DNA from: Streptomyces monashensis
GTDB lineage: Bacteria > Actinomycetota > Actinomycetes > Streptomycetales > Streptomycetaceae
DNA: 64,000 bases
NCBI RefSeq assembly: GCF_001866665.1
Contig: NZ_MLYO01000055.1
Coordinates: forward strand, 147,632-211,631
Direction: 5' to 3'
Shown: positions 51,001 through 61,402 of the stretch, one piece after another
How positions within the stretch are numbered: the first letter of the stretch is position 1
How the letters are laid out: the number at the start of each line of letters is the position of its first letter
Program-made: the position numbers and the translations under genes
The notes under the pieces: model-generated
What the model saw: only the letters and a program-made list of their open reading frames with translations
Told to the model about the DNA's origin: nothing
The model's database searches: none

Positions 51001-51899
51001 TCCTCGTAGGCCTGCCAGAACTCGAAGAAGTTCAGCGTCTCGGCCTTCTTGATGGCGGCCACGACGAGCTGGCGGTCGCCGTTGGGCTTCACCAGGTCGA
51101 TGGCCAGGCCGAGGTTGACGTGGGCCGGCTTGATGAGGGTCGGCTTGCCGTCCTTCTCGCCGAAGGCGTGGTTCATCGCCGGCATGGCCTTGATGGCCTG
51201 CACCATCGCGTAGCCGATCAGGTGCGTGAAGGAGATCTTCCCGCCCCGGGCGCGCTTGAGGTGGTTGTTGATGACGATGCGGTTGTCGAACAGCAGCTTC
51301 ACCGGGACCGCGCGGACCGAGGTGGCCGTCGGCAGCTCCAGCGAGGCGTTCATGTTCTTGGCGACCGCGGCGGCCGGACCGCGCAGCGTGACCAGCTCGG
51401 GGCCCTCGGGGGCCGCGGCGGCAGACGTTGGCGCGGCGCCGGCCGCTCCAGTGGAGCCGGTGCTTGCACCGGGCTTGGCTGCGGCTGCGGCCGGCTTCGG
51501 CTGGGCGGGCGCCTGTGCGGGCTGCGCCGGCTTGGCCGGGGCCGGGGCGGCCTGCGCCGCGGGAGCCGGGGCCGGGGCCGCGGCGGGCTTCGGGGCGGCG
51601 GGAGCCGGCGCGGCGGCGGCCTGGGGGGCCGGGGCCGCGGGCTGGGCCTGCGGGGCCGTGGAGGTGGTCCCTGCGGCCCCCGCGGCCGCAGTACCCGCCG
51701 CAGCCGGGGTGGCAGGTGCCCCCGGCTTGTAATCGGCGAAGAAGTCCCACCAGGCGCGGTCTACCGAATTCGGGTCCTGGAGGTACTGCTGATAGATCTC
51801 GTCGACGAGCCACTCGTTCGGACCGAACGCAGCTGCGGGGTTCTTCCCGGCTTGGTCGTCGGTGGAGACGCTCGGGTTACTGGGGGACTGTGGCGACAC
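48021..51899 (-). CDS. Multifunctional 2-oxoglutarate decarboxylase/dehydrogenase (KGD/SucA-type)
   Basis: 1292 residues from GTG 51899 (an in-frame GTG at 51926 gives nine more; AGAGGG lies 11 nt before 51899). Order: an N-terminal SucA segment (FGPNEWLVDEIYQQYL), an Ala/Pro-rich linker (~50-125), an E2-like succinyltransferase domain with STYDHRVIQGA, and then the thiamine-diphosphate E1 region with HRGRLNVLANI, GDAAFAGQGVV and VINNQVGF, and the C-terminal transketolase-like domain. It has no lipoyl domain; actinobacteria use this single-chain enzyme for 2-oxoglutarate oxidation in the TCA cycle, governed by OdhI/GarA-type proteins. Confidence 0.95.
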   Translation of the reverse strand: MSPQSPSNPSVSTDDQAGKNPAAAFGPNEWLVDEIYQQYLQDPNSVDRAWWDFFADYKPGAPATPAAAGTAAAGAAGTTSTAPQAQPAAPAPQAAAAPAPAAPKPAAAPAPAPAAQAAPAPAKPAQPAQAPAQPKPAAAAAKPGASTGSTGAAGAAPTSAAAAPEGPELVTLRGPAAAVAKNMNASLELPTATSVRAVPVKLLFDNRIVINNHLKRARGGKISFTHLIGYAMVQAIKAMPAMNHAFGEKDGKPTLIKPAHVNLGLAIDLVKPNGDRQLVVAAIKKAETLNFFEFWQAYEDIVRRARDGKLTMDDFTGVTVSLTNPGGLGTVHSVPRLMPGQSVIMGVGSMDYPAEFQGTSQDTLNKLGISKVMTLTSTYDHRVIQGAASGEFLRAVANLLLGENGFYDDIFEALRIPYEPVRWLKDIDASHDDDVTKAARVFELIHSYRVRGHVMADTDPLEYKQRKHPDLDITEHGLTLWDLEREFAVGGFSGKSLMKLRDILGVLRDSYCRTIGIEFMHIQDPKQRKWIQDRVERPHSKMEREEQLRILRRLNAAEAFETFLQTKYVGQKRFSLEGGESVIPLLDAVIDSAAESRLDEVVIGMAHRGRLNVLANIVGKSYAQIFREFEGNLDPKSMHGSGDVKYHLGAQGTFTGLDGEQIKVSLAANPSHLETVDPVIEGIARAKQDIINKGGTDFTVLPVALHGDAAFAGQGVVAETLNMSQLRGYRTGGTVHIVINNQVGFTAAPESSRSSMYATDVARMIEAPIFHVNGDDPEAVVRVARLAFEFRQAFNKDVVIDLICYRRRGHNESDNPAFTQPLMYDLIDKKRSVRKLYTESLIGRGDITLEEAEQALQDYQGQLEKVFTEVREAVTSQQGTEPAPDPQADFPVAVNTAISSEVVKRIAESQVNIPDSFHVHPRLLPQLQRRATMVEDGTIDWGMGETLAVGSLLLEGTPVRLSGQDSQRGTFGQRHAVLIDRESGEEFTPLMYLAEEQARYNVYNSLLSEYAVMGFEYGYSLARPDALVMWEAQFGDFVNGAQTVVDEYISAAEQKWGQTSGVTLLLPHGYEGQGPDHSSARVERFLQLCAQNNMTVAMPTLPSNYFHLLRWQVHNPHHKPLVVFTPKSMLRLKAAASKTEEFTSGQFRPVIGDASVDPAAVRKVVFVAGKLYYDLEAERQKRGVTDAAAAETAIIRLERLYPLPGSELQAEVNKYPNAEKYLWAQEEPANQGAWPFIALNLIDHLDLAVGADVPHGERLRRISRPHGSSPAVGSAKRHQAEQEQLVREVFEA

Positions 51900-52202
51900 G
51901 GCGGCAACCGCCCTCTTCCGCTTCACAAGGTGATGGACAGCGGGAATAAAGGCTACGCCTCCCTGGCCGGGAAGGTCAGGTCGAGCAAGGTCATCGTCGC
52001 GTAAGTCACATCGGAAATCTTGTTTCAGGGCTTGATATGGCGGGAAACAAGCGTGGTTCCGTATGTGAGAGGGTGCACAGACGCGGGCCCGGCGCGCCTT
52101 CCTGCGGAGGGTGCTGCGGGCCTGCTCCTGATCACACGTGTCCGGCTGCGCCGGAGCGGCGGCGACCGTCGTGGATCTTGTGCTTCCGGTTCGGACTTTA
52201 CG
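51900..52202. other. 303-bp region upstream of kgd
   Basis: Locally lower GC, with A/T-rich runs near 51950 and 52010-52040 on both strands that probably carry the kgd promoter(s). No gene, riboswitch or clear operator was recognised. Confidence 0.4.
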
Positions 52203-53327
52203 TCAACTTGGGACGGAAGTCAGTCCCGGGAGGGTGACGATGATCCGGCAGCCTCGCTCGGATTCGGCCACACCGATCCGGCCGCGGTGCAGATCCACCG
52301 CCCAGCGGGCGATCGCCAGCCCGAGCCCCGTGCCGCCGTCGCTGCCCGGGCCGTGCGGCCGGGTGACCGCACCCCGGTTGAAGCGCTCGAACACCCGGTG
52401 CCACTCGGACCGGGGGATTCCGGGGCCCTCGTCCAGGACCTCCAGCTCCAGCGACTCCGGCTGCGGACCGCGCCGCGCCTTCACTGTCACGCGGCCGTGC
52501 GGCGGGCTGTGCTTGACCGCGTTGTCGATCAGGTTGGCGACGACCTGGTGGATGCGCTCGGGGTCCGCGTGCGCGGTCAGCTCCGGCGGGGAGACGTCCA
52601 GGTGCAGGTGGACGTCGGTGCGCGTGTGGCTGCCGGAGCCGGAGGCGATGCCCGCCCGCGCCGAGGCCACCATGTTGGCCTCCTTCAGCACGCCGGACAG
52701 GTACGGCCACACCTCGAAGCGGCGCATCTTCAGCGGGACGACGCCGTTGTCCAGCCGGGACAGGTCCAGCAGGGTCTCCACCAGCCGGCCCAGCCGCTCG
52801 GTCTGCTTCAGGGCCGTCCGCATGGTCTCCTGGTCGGCCTCGGTGACCCCGTCGACGATGTTCTCCAGCACCGCGCGCAGCCCGGCGATGGGCGTGCGCA
52901 GCTCGTGGGAGACGTTCGCGACCAGCTCCTTGCGCTGGCGGTCCTGGGCCTCCAGCTCGTCGGCCATGACGTTGATCGTCCCGGCGAGGTCGCCCAGCTC
53001 GTCCCGGCGGTTCTCGCGGACCCGGCGGGTGTAGTCGCCCTGCGAGATCGAGCGGGCCACCGCGTTCATCTCGTCCAGCGGCGAGGTCAGCGAGTGCGCC
53101 ACGAACTGCGTGATCAGCAGCGTGGCGATCATCGAGAAGACCGTGATGAAGCGCAGCTCGGTCTTGGTGTGCACCGCGATCATCGACAGACCGGTGGTGA
53201 TCAGCACCGAGATGACGACCAGCGCGCCGAGCTTGGTCTTCACCGAGAACGGGCGTACGCCGCCCCAGGGGTCCTCGCCGGGGCTCCCGGGGCTCCTCCG
53301 CGCGGCCTGGCGCCCGCCGTCGCTCAT
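52203..53327 (-). CDS. Sensor histidine kinase of two-component system
   Basis: 374 residues. One hydrophobic helix pair (~35-75) spans the membrane, then HAMP (~78-130), HisKA with ELVANVSHELRTPIAGLRA, and HATPase with NLIDNAVKHS and GGTGLGLAIARW. The extracytoplasmic loop is very short, so the sensor is probably membrane-embedded. ATG 53327 overlaps the response regulator stop as ATGA; the pair is one operon. Confidence 0.9.
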   Translation of the reverse strand: MSDGGRQAARRSPGSPGEDPWGGVRPFSVKTKLGALVVISVLITTGLSMIAVHTKTELRFITVFSMIATLLITQFVAHSLTSPLDEMNAVARSISQGDYTRRVRENRRDELGDLAGTINVMADELEAQDRQRKELVANVSHELRTPIAGLRAVLENIVDGVTEADQETMRTALKQTERLGRLVETLLDLSRLDNGVVPLKMRRFEVWPYLSGVLKEANMVASARAGIASGSGSHTRTDVHLHLDVSPPELTAHADPERIHQVVANLIDNAVKHSPPHGRVTVKARRGPQPESLELEVLDEGPGIPRSEWHRVFERFNRGAVTRPHGPGSDGGTGLGLAIARWAVDLHRGRIGVAESERGCRIIVTLPGLTSVPS

Positions 53328-54064
53328 GGCGTCGGTGTCTCCAGGGCGTAGCCCACGCCGTGCACCGTACGGATCCGCTCGGCGCCGATCTTCCGGCGCA
53401 GCGCCTTGATGTGGCTGTCGACCGTGCGGGTCCCGGAGGCGTCCGCCCAGTCCCACACCTCGGCCAGCAGCTGCTCCCGGGAGAGCACCGCGCGCGGGGT
53501 GTTCGCCAGGCACACCAGCAGGTCGAACTCGGTCGGCGTCAGGTGGACGTCCTCGGACTTCACCCGCACCCGGCGCTGCGCGTGGTCGATCTCCAGCTCG
53601 CCGAGGCGCAGGATGCCGGAGCGGGGCGTGGTGGCGGCGAGGGCCGCCCGCTCCACCCGGCGCAGCAGCACGTGCACGCGTGCCGCCAGTTCGCGCATCG
53701 AGAACGGCTTGGTCATGTAGTCGTCCGCGCCGACGCCGAGACCGACGAGCATGTCCGTCTCGTCGTCCCGCGCGGTCAGCATCAGTACCGGCACCGGCCG
53801 CTGCGCCTGGACCCGCCGGCAGACCTCGAGACCGTCGAAGCCCGGCAGCATGATGTCGAGGATCAGCAGGTCGGGCTGCCAGGCCTCGGCCGTGTCGACC
53901 GCGGCCGGACCGTCCGCCGCCGTCTGCACGAGAAATCCCTCGGCACGCAGCCGGGCCGCGATGGCATCGACGATCGTGGGGTCGTCCTCGACGACCAGCA
54001 CCCGGCGCTGAGCGCCCGGGGTGCTCGTCGCCGCGCCGCTCTGGGAGGTGTGTGTCTGCTCCAT
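53324..54064 (-). CDS. OmpR/PhoB-family response regulator
   Basis: 246 residues. The receiver domain (~20-135) has the phospho-Asp in LLILDIMLPGFDG and the conserved Lys in YMTKPFSMREL. The C-terminal winged helix (~150-240) has LTPTEFDLLVCLA and SREQLLAEVWDW. Starts at ATG 54064 and is followed by the kinase gene with ATGA overlap. The targets are unknown. Confidence 0.93.
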   Translation of the reverse strand: MEQTHTSQSGAATSTPGAQRRVLVVEDDPTIVDAIAARLRAEGFLVQTAADGPAAVDTAEAWQPDLLILDIMLPGFDGLEVCRRVQAQRPVPVLMLTARDDETDMLVGLGVGADDYMTKPFSMRELAARVHVLLRRVERAALAATTPRSGILRLGELEIDHAQRRVRVKSEDVHLTPTEFDLLVCLANTPRAVLSREQLLAEVWDWADASGTRTVDSHIKALRRKIGAERIRTVHGVGYALETPTP

Positions 54065-54189
54065 CGCCCGCCCCTGCTTGTTGCTTTCCGGAATCAGTGG
54101 GGTGATCCCATGTCTGCGATCGACGCTTGGTTGATCCGTTGAATGATCCGCGTCAGGGCAGCACCCTACGGGGATCCGCCGCGCCGCCG

Positions 54190-54867
54190 CTATCCAGGGC
54201 GGACCCCGAGATGCACGGCGTCCGGAACGCCCCGGGCAACCGGCACCTCTTCGGTACGCACCTGCCGGAATCCGGCATTCCGCAAGCTTCCTTCAAAATC
54301 CGGAGAGGGTGCGGCCGACCACACCGCGAGCACCCCGCCGGGCTTCAACACCCGTGCGCAGGAGGCGAGTCCGGCGGGAGAGTACAGGCTGTCGTTGCCG
54401 TCCGTGACGGTCCAGCCGGGCCCGTTGTCGATGTCCAGGCACAGTGCGTCGAACGTGTCCGATGTCTCAGTGACGTAAGAAACGAGATCGTCCTGGACGA
54501 CGTCGGTGCGCGGATCGGCGAGCGCCGCGGCGGACAGCTGCCCGAGCGGCCCGTCCCGGTGCCAGTCGACGACGGCCGGTTCGCGCTCCACCACGGTGAT
54601 CCGTCCCCAGCGCCGGTCCGCGGCCGCGTGTGCGAGCGAGAACCCGACGCCCAGCCCGCCGATCAGCAGCGCCGGCCCCGGCCGCCCGTCCAGCGCGTCG
54701 TACGCCGCGTCGACCAGCAGCCGCTCCGAGCGGCCGTCGGAGGTGTCCATCAGGAAACACCCGTTGGCGATGATCTGGAACAGCGCGCCGTGTCTGCGCA
54801 GGACCACCTCGCCGTACGGGCCGTCACGCCGGTCGAGGACCACGGGAGTGTCGTACGCGGCAGTCAT
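54190..54867 (-). CDS. Spermidine synthase-like methyltransferase-fold protein
   Basis: 225 residues with the Rossmann core LLIGGLGVGFSLAHAA near residue 62, EREPAVVDWHRDG near 85, and LCLDIDNGPGW near 130. It resembles actinobacterial spermidine-synthase-like proteins that lack the full polyamine-binding loop, so an aminopropyltransferase activity is uncertain. GGGGG lies before ATG 54867. It is divergent from the rhomboid-like gene. Confidence 0.8.
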   Translation of the reverse strand: MTAAYDTPVVLDRRDGPYGEVVLRRHGALFQIIANGCFLMDTSDGRSERLLVDAAYDALDGRPGPALLIGGLGVGFSLAHAAADRRWGRITVVEREPAVVDWHRDGPLGQLSAAALADPRTDVVQDDLVSYVTETSDTFDALCLDIDNGPGWTVTDGNDSLYSPAGLASCARVLKPGGVLAVWSAAPSPDFEGSLRNAGFRQVRTEEVPVARGVPDAVHLGVRPG

Positions 54868-55084
54868 GCCCCCATCCTGCTTGAACGCGCCTTGTCGTTC
54901 ACCGGAATTGCGGATGGCGGTGGCGCGGCCCGGGGGTGATGTACCCGTCCGAGGGGCGTACGCCGGAGTGCGGACGCGGACGGAATGTAGGAGGTTGCTG
55001 AGAATCGGCTCCTGCGTGGCGTCGGTCATAGACATGAGCCCCGTCCAGCCTCAATGGTGGGCGCGACGGAAGGAGTGCCTCATC

Positions 55085-55990
55085 GTGGAACGGACCGCGA
55101 CGGGCCCTGCGGCGGCCGCGTCCCCGCCCCCGGCGGGCACGCCCCTGTCCGACGGCGCCGCCGTCGTCCCGGCCGGCGCGTTCGAGGGCCTCCTGGACGG
55201 CATGCCCCGCCAGCGCGGCACCGGACCGGCCGCCCCTTCCGCTGCGCTCGGCTCCTCCCCCGCGCTCGACTTCTCCCCCACTCCCGGCTTCGCTCGGGGG
55301 GGAGGGGCCCCCGGCGCGGGAGGGGCCTCCGCCGAGGGGGGACCCCGATCCGTTCAGGCGCCGCGTCCGGTCCCGGCCGCCCGGCTGTGGCGGCTGCTGC
55401 CCACCCCGGGCGCCACGCCCTTCACCTTCGGCTACGCGGCCCTCCTCGCCGTCACCTCCGCCTTCGCGGCCGTGGCCGACCCCGGCCTGGTGAACGCCCT
55501 CTACCAGGGCTCCAGCACCGACGTGGCCCATCTGGTGCAGTCGCCCGCGGTGGTGCTCCTGACGAGCGCGCTGTGGATCGCGGGCGGGATCCTCTCGCCG
55601 TACAGCGCCGCCTTCGTGCTGGTGCTCACCGCGCTGGAGCGGCGTATAGGGGGAGGGCGCGCGGCCTGCGTCTTCCTGGCCGGGCACGTGCTGGCCACGC
55701 TCGCCACCGAAGTCCCGGTGGGCCTCGCCGTCCTGGCGGGCCATCTCCCGGCCACGTCCCTGCACCGCCTCGACTACGGCATCAGCTTCGGCGTGGCCGC
55801 CAGCATCGGTTCCCTGGCCGGACTGCTCCGCCCCTGGTTCCGCTGGCCCCTGCTCACCGTGGTGGCCGGTCTGCTGCTGAGCGACCTGGCCGAGTTCGTG
55901 GACCCGATGACGGACTGGGGGCATCTGATCGCGTTGACGATAGGCGTCATGAGCTGGCCCCTCGTGCGCCGCTGGGCCCGCGCCGCCTGA
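55085..55990 (+). CDS. Rhomboid-like membrane protein
   Basis: 301 residues from GTG 55085 (GGAAGGAG 9 nt upstream; ATG 55034 is a longer in-frame option). The first ~100 residues are low-complexity Pro/Ala/Gly and include a palindromic repeat element in frame. Six hydrophobic helices follow. A Gly-Ile-Ser (YGISFG) in one and His in the last (WGHLIALTIG) could be a rhomboid Ser/His dyad, but the canonical GxSG is not exact, so protease activity is uncertain. It is divergent from the spermidine synthase-like gene. Confidence 0.72.
   Translation: MERTATGPAAAASPPPAGTPLSDGAAVVPAGAFEGLLDGMPRQRGTGPAAPSAALGSSPALDFSPTPGFARGGGAPGAGGASAEGGPRSVQAPRPVPAARLWRLLPTPGATPFTFGYAALLAVTSAFAAVADPGLVNALYQGSSTDVAHLVQSPAVVLLTSALWIAGGILSPYSAAFVLVLTALERRIGGGRAACVFLAGHVLATLATEVPVGLAVLAGHLPATSLHRLDYGISFGVAASIGSLAGLLRPWFRWPLLTVVAGLLLSDLAEFVDPMTDWGHLIALTIGVMSWPLVRRWARAA
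55273..55304. repeat. Palindromic repeat element inside the rhomboid-like gene
   Basis: CTCCCCC (55273-55279) and GGGGGAG (55298-55304) flank ACTCCCGGCTTCGCTCGG. The centre CTCCCGGCTTCGCTCG is the same as the loop region of the sigH copy (CTCTCGGTTCCGCTCG), apart from three changes. GC-rich trailing sequence continues to about 55350. Confidence 0.5.
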
Positions 55991-56036
55991 CCTCTCACTG
56001 CTTTCACCTGCATGAATCTCTACGTCACCCCCTGAT

Positions 56037-56050
56037 CGCTCACAGCGAAC
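56037..56050 (-). promoter_or_regulatory. ClgR box upstream of lon
   Basis: On the minus strand GTTCGC-TGTGA-GCG matches the ClgR motif GTTCGC-N5-GCG exactly. It is 74 bp upstream of the lon start. In S. lividans ClgR activates lon and clp genes. Confidence 0.75.
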
Positions 56051-56123
56051 ACGTGCGGGGAACACCAGCCCCTGCCCAGAGGTTGAGTCGGCATAGCTCA
56101 AGTTGACTGCCGAAGGGGAGATC

Positions 56124-58550
<2,427 letters not shown>

Positions 58551-58569
58551 CGGACGCTGCCGGACGGAC

Positions 58570-58605
58570 GCAGGCCCGGGTCCCGTGAGGGAGGCCCGGG
58601 CCTGC
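58570..58605. terminator. Bidirectional terminator between lon and the lysozyme gene
   Basis: Perfect arms GCAGGCCCGGG and CCCGGGCCTGC with a 14-nt loop between convergent genes. Confidence 0.75.
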
Positions 58606-58613
58606 GCTCCGCG

Positions 58614-59438
58614 TCAGCCGTTGGCCAGCGCCTGCACCCGGTCCAGCGCCCCGTTGAACGTGTCGTGGTCGCCGACCGTCGGGCCGGAGGAGGTGTACTG
58701 CCACATCGTGTAGTACCCCCAGCCGGCCGGCAGCGTGCCCGGGTCCGAGGCGTAGCGGGCGATCCACAGCGGGTTGTTCGCCGCGAAGCCGCCGTAGTTC
58801 CCGGTGCAGTCGCTCCACCAGCTGCTCGCCGTGTAGATCACGGCGTCCCGGCCGGTGCGCGCCTTGTAGGTGTTCAGGAAGTCGGCGATCCAGCCGACCA
58901 TCGCGCTCGCCGACTTGCCGTAGCACTCGGCGCCGTACGGGTTCCACTCGATGTCGAGCGCGCCGGGCAGGGTCTTGCCGTCCTTGGACCAGCCGCCGCC
59001 GTGGTCCACGAAGTAGCCGGCCTGGGTGGCGCCGCTGGTGGTGTCCGGGGTCGCGAAGTGGTAGGCGCCGCGGATCATGCCGACGTTGTACGAGCCGTTG
59101 TACTGCTGGGCGAAGTACGGGTTCGTGTAGTACGTGCCCTCTGTGGCCTTGGTGTACGCCCACCTGACCCCGCTGCTCCACAGGGCCGACCAGGCGACGT
59201 TGCCCTGGTAGCCGGCGACGTCCACGCCCTCGGTCTGGGTGACGGCAGTGCTGGTGGGTGCGGAGTGCCGGCCGTCATGGGCGAGGACGCCCATGCCCAT
59301 GTGGGCGGAGCCGCGGCTGGGCGCGGTGGCGGTGGCGGCCTGGGCCGTGGCGAGGGGAAGAGTGAGGGAGAGCGCCGCGAGCAGGGCCGTGAGGAGAGCG
59401 CGGGGGGTGCGTCTGGTGCCGGGTCCGAGCACGGGCAT
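58614..59438 (-). CDS. Secreted GH25 lysozyme (Chalaropsis type)
   Basis: 274 residues. A Sec signal peptide (~1-38, RALLTALLAALSLTLPLATAQA) is followed by a short linker and a GH25 domain with DVAGYQGNVAW at its start and the catalytic Asp and Glu in PGALDIEWNPYG. It cleaves peptidoglycan between MurNAc and GlcNAc. CGGAGG lies 6 nt before ATG 59438. It is monocistronic and divergent from the MarR gene, with an inverted repeat CTACG-CA-CGTAG (59547-59558) between them. Confidence 0.93.
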   Translation of the reverse strand: MPVLGPGTRRTPRALLTALLAALSLTLPLATAQAATATAPSRGSAHMGMGVLAHDGRHSAPTSTAVTQTEGVDVAGYQGNVAWSALWSSGVRWAYTKATEGTYYTNPYFAQQYNGSYNVGMIRGAYHFATPDTTSGATQAGYFVDHGGGWSKDGKTLPGALDIEWNPYGAECYGKSASAMVGWIADFLNTYKARTGRDAVIYTASSWWSDCTGNYGGFAANNPLWIARYASDPGTLPAGWGYYTMWQYTSSGPTVGDHDTFNGALDRVQALANG

Positions 59439-59546
59439 GGCGTGCCTCCGGGGGAGTGAGGTGGGGGGAGCGGCGAACGCGTGGTGGAACCTGTGGGGGG
59501 TCGTCCCACTGAGCGTGGGCATGCCATTCATTGCCTGGTAAAGAAG

Positions 59547-59558
59547 CTACGCACGTAG
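59547..59558. promoter_or_regulatory. Palindrome in the lysozyme/MarR divergent promoter
   Basis: CTACG-CA-CGTAG, a 12-bp perfect palindrome, 109 bp upstream of the lysozyme gene, a plausible operator for the divergent MarR protein. A TTGACA (59641-59646) lies 40 bp before the MarR start and may be its -35. Confidence 0.4.
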
Positions 59559-59685
59559 ATGACGGCGTGGGAAGGGGGTCCGGACGCCGCCGTTGGTCTA
59601 CGCCTGCGAAATACTTACGGAGCTGCGGCAATGACGGCGTTTGACAGAAACTTTCAGAATCGCGAAACCGAGCAGGGGTGCTGAC

Positions 59686-60177
59686 GTGCACGAGCACGGA
59701 AACGACGGCGCACATCGTGCCGCCGGGCAGATGACGCCCAGTGGTGCAGACCAGGAATTCCTGGCGCTGGAGCGGGAGTTGACCGTGCTCCTGCGGCGTG
59801 CCCGGGCCAACCAGGGCGAGATGGCCCGCGAGGTCCATCCCGACCTGGAGTCCTCCGCGTACGGGCTGCTCATCCGGCTCGACGAGTGCGGCGGCCAGCG
59901 GGCCACGGAGCTGGCCGGCTACATCGGCGTCGGCAAGGCCACCATGTCCCGCCAGCTGCGCGCGCTGGAGGAGCTGGGCCTGATCGCCCGCGAACCGGAT
60001 CCCGCCGACGGCCGCGCCTGGCTCGTCACCCTCACCGACGAGGGCCGCGGCCGGGTCGGCACGGTGCGCGAGGCCCGCCGCGCCCGCTACGTCAGCCAGC
60101 TCGCCCACTGGGACCGCCGCGAGGTCGCCGAACTGGCCCGGCTGCTGCACCAGCTCAACGGCGTCATGGAGAAGTAG
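59686..60177 (+). CDS. MarR family transcriptional regulator
   Basis: 163 residues with the winged-helix core (GLLIRLDECGGQRATELA, GVGKATMSRQLRALEELGLI, and the beta-wing EPDPADGRAWLVTLTDEG). GTG 59686 is chosen because AGGGG lies about 9 nt upstream. It is divergent from a lysozyme gene and next to the PP2C gene on the other strand. Target and ligand are unknown. Confidence 0.88.
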   Translation: MHEHGNDGAHRAAGQMTPSGADQEFLALERELTVLLRRARANQGEMAREVHPDLESSAYGLLIRLDECGGQRATELAGYIGVGKATMSRQLRALEELGLIAREPDPADGRAWLVTLTDEGRGRVGTVREARRARYVSQLAHWDRREVAELARLLHQLNGVMEK

Positions 60178-60240
60178 ACGTGCATGGTCGCGGTTTCACG
60201 GGGGTAGCGGGGTGAGGGCGGAGCCGTGACGGTGCACGGC

Positions 60241-61029
60241 TCACAGCTCCGCGTACACCACCGTCGCGTCGTCGTGCGACTTGCTCCGCCGCAGGAAGGT
60301 CCGCTCCTCGCTGTCCGCCGTCTCCAGCTTCCGTACCCGGTTCACCAGCGACCGGGCGCCCTCCTTCGCCACCAGGTCGAACAGGGCCGTCCAGTCGCCC
60401 TCGTGGAACGTCTCCGTCCAGCGGGTCGCCCCGTCCGTCAGCGCGGCCAGGGCCCGGACCCCGGCCCGCGGCGCCGTCCCGGTGACCGCGCGGGCGGACA
60501 CGGCGGGGTCGGCGGCGGCCGTGAAGAAGCCGCCCTCCTTGTTGCGCAGGTTCGCGTCCACCAGGGCTTCCGTGGCGAGCGCGGTGCGCGGGAGCCGGGC
60601 CAGCCGGTCGTCCAGGACCGGCACGACCGTACCGTCGGCCGCCTTGAGCAGCAGCGCGGCATCGGACAGCACCAGGTACTCGACGGTCTCGGCGGACCAG
60701 CGCGCCAGGGCGGCGGTTGCCTGCGGGGTTCGCGGGTGAGAAAGGTCACAGGTGTCCGCATGGGCCCCGGCCGTGCGGGCGATCGCCCGCGAGAGAATCT
60801 CCGGGAGCGTCAGATCTCGCCCCGAAACGGTCAGTTCCATCAACGCGCCGCCGAGCCACGCCGTGAACCAGGGGACGGAATGCAGACACCCCGTCTCGCC
60901 CTTCGGCGGTGTCACCCCGTCCAGGACGATCACACAACCGCCCTGTCCGGAGGCGGGTAGTCCGACACCGGCGAAGTCCTCGTTGGGGCGGTTCGCGTCA
61001 CCGGGTTCCGAAACGAGTTCAGTTCGCAT
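60241..61029 (-). CDS. PP2C-type protein serine/threonine phosphatase
   Basis: 262 residues with PP2C metal motifs in order: NEDF near residue 17, VIVLDGVTP near 34, ALTDGATRW, and SHDDATVVY at the end. It dephosphorylates Ser/Thr or anti-sigma factor antagonists in the cytoplasm. It has no membrane segment. ATG 61029. It is divergent from the conservon-type kinase gene, with 373 bp between. Confidence 0.87.
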   Translation of the reverse strand: MRTELVSEPGDANRPNEDFAGVGLPASGQGGCVIVLDGVTPPKGETGCLHSVPWFTAWLGGALMELTVSGRDLTLPEILSRAIARTAGAHADTCDLSHPRTPQATAALARWSAETVEYLVLSDAALLLKAADGTVVPVLDDRLARLPRTALATEALVDANLRNKEGGFFTAAADPAVSARAVTGTAPRAGVRALAALTDGATRWTETFHEGDWTALFDLVAKEGARSLVNRVRKLETADSEERTFLRRSKSHDDATVVYAEL

Positions 61030-61402
61030 CCGGCCAGTCTGCACGAGGCCTTCACAGCCTCCGCCAAAGGCTGGCATGCGACGCCGAATTGCTACGACCC
61101 CGCAGGTCAGCCGCCTGTTTTAGGAGGGAATCCACCCTTCCGGGAAGGCGTCGGTGGCGAATACTGCCAAAGCATCCCGCGCGCGTCCAACCGGCGTGCC
61201 CCGCGGCAGTCGTGCACACGCCACAGGAACTTGCCCACCAACTCCTCAGCGATGTTCACTCCTTCGAGTGACGGGTCGGGTGATGCACGACCACTGCCCA
61301 CCGGCGCTGGGAGGGTCGGGAACCGTACGAACCGGGTGTACGCACCACTTGGCACCGAGATGACGGGGCGCCACCCGGACCCCTTGGTAGTCGAGTTCAG
61401 GA
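61030..61402. other. 373-bp divergent spacer before the conservon kinase
   Basis: No gene is supported. The sequence falls to intermediate GC near 61100-61260. It presumably holds both promoters; no convincing -10/-35 pair or operator was identified. Confidence 0.4.

Noticed and set aside
47997..52004. A 1335-codon open frame antisense to the 2-oxoglutarate enzyme gene
   Set aside because: Mirror of the third-position GC of the opposite gene; the translation is Val/Leu/Asp/Gly/Arg-rich and featureless.
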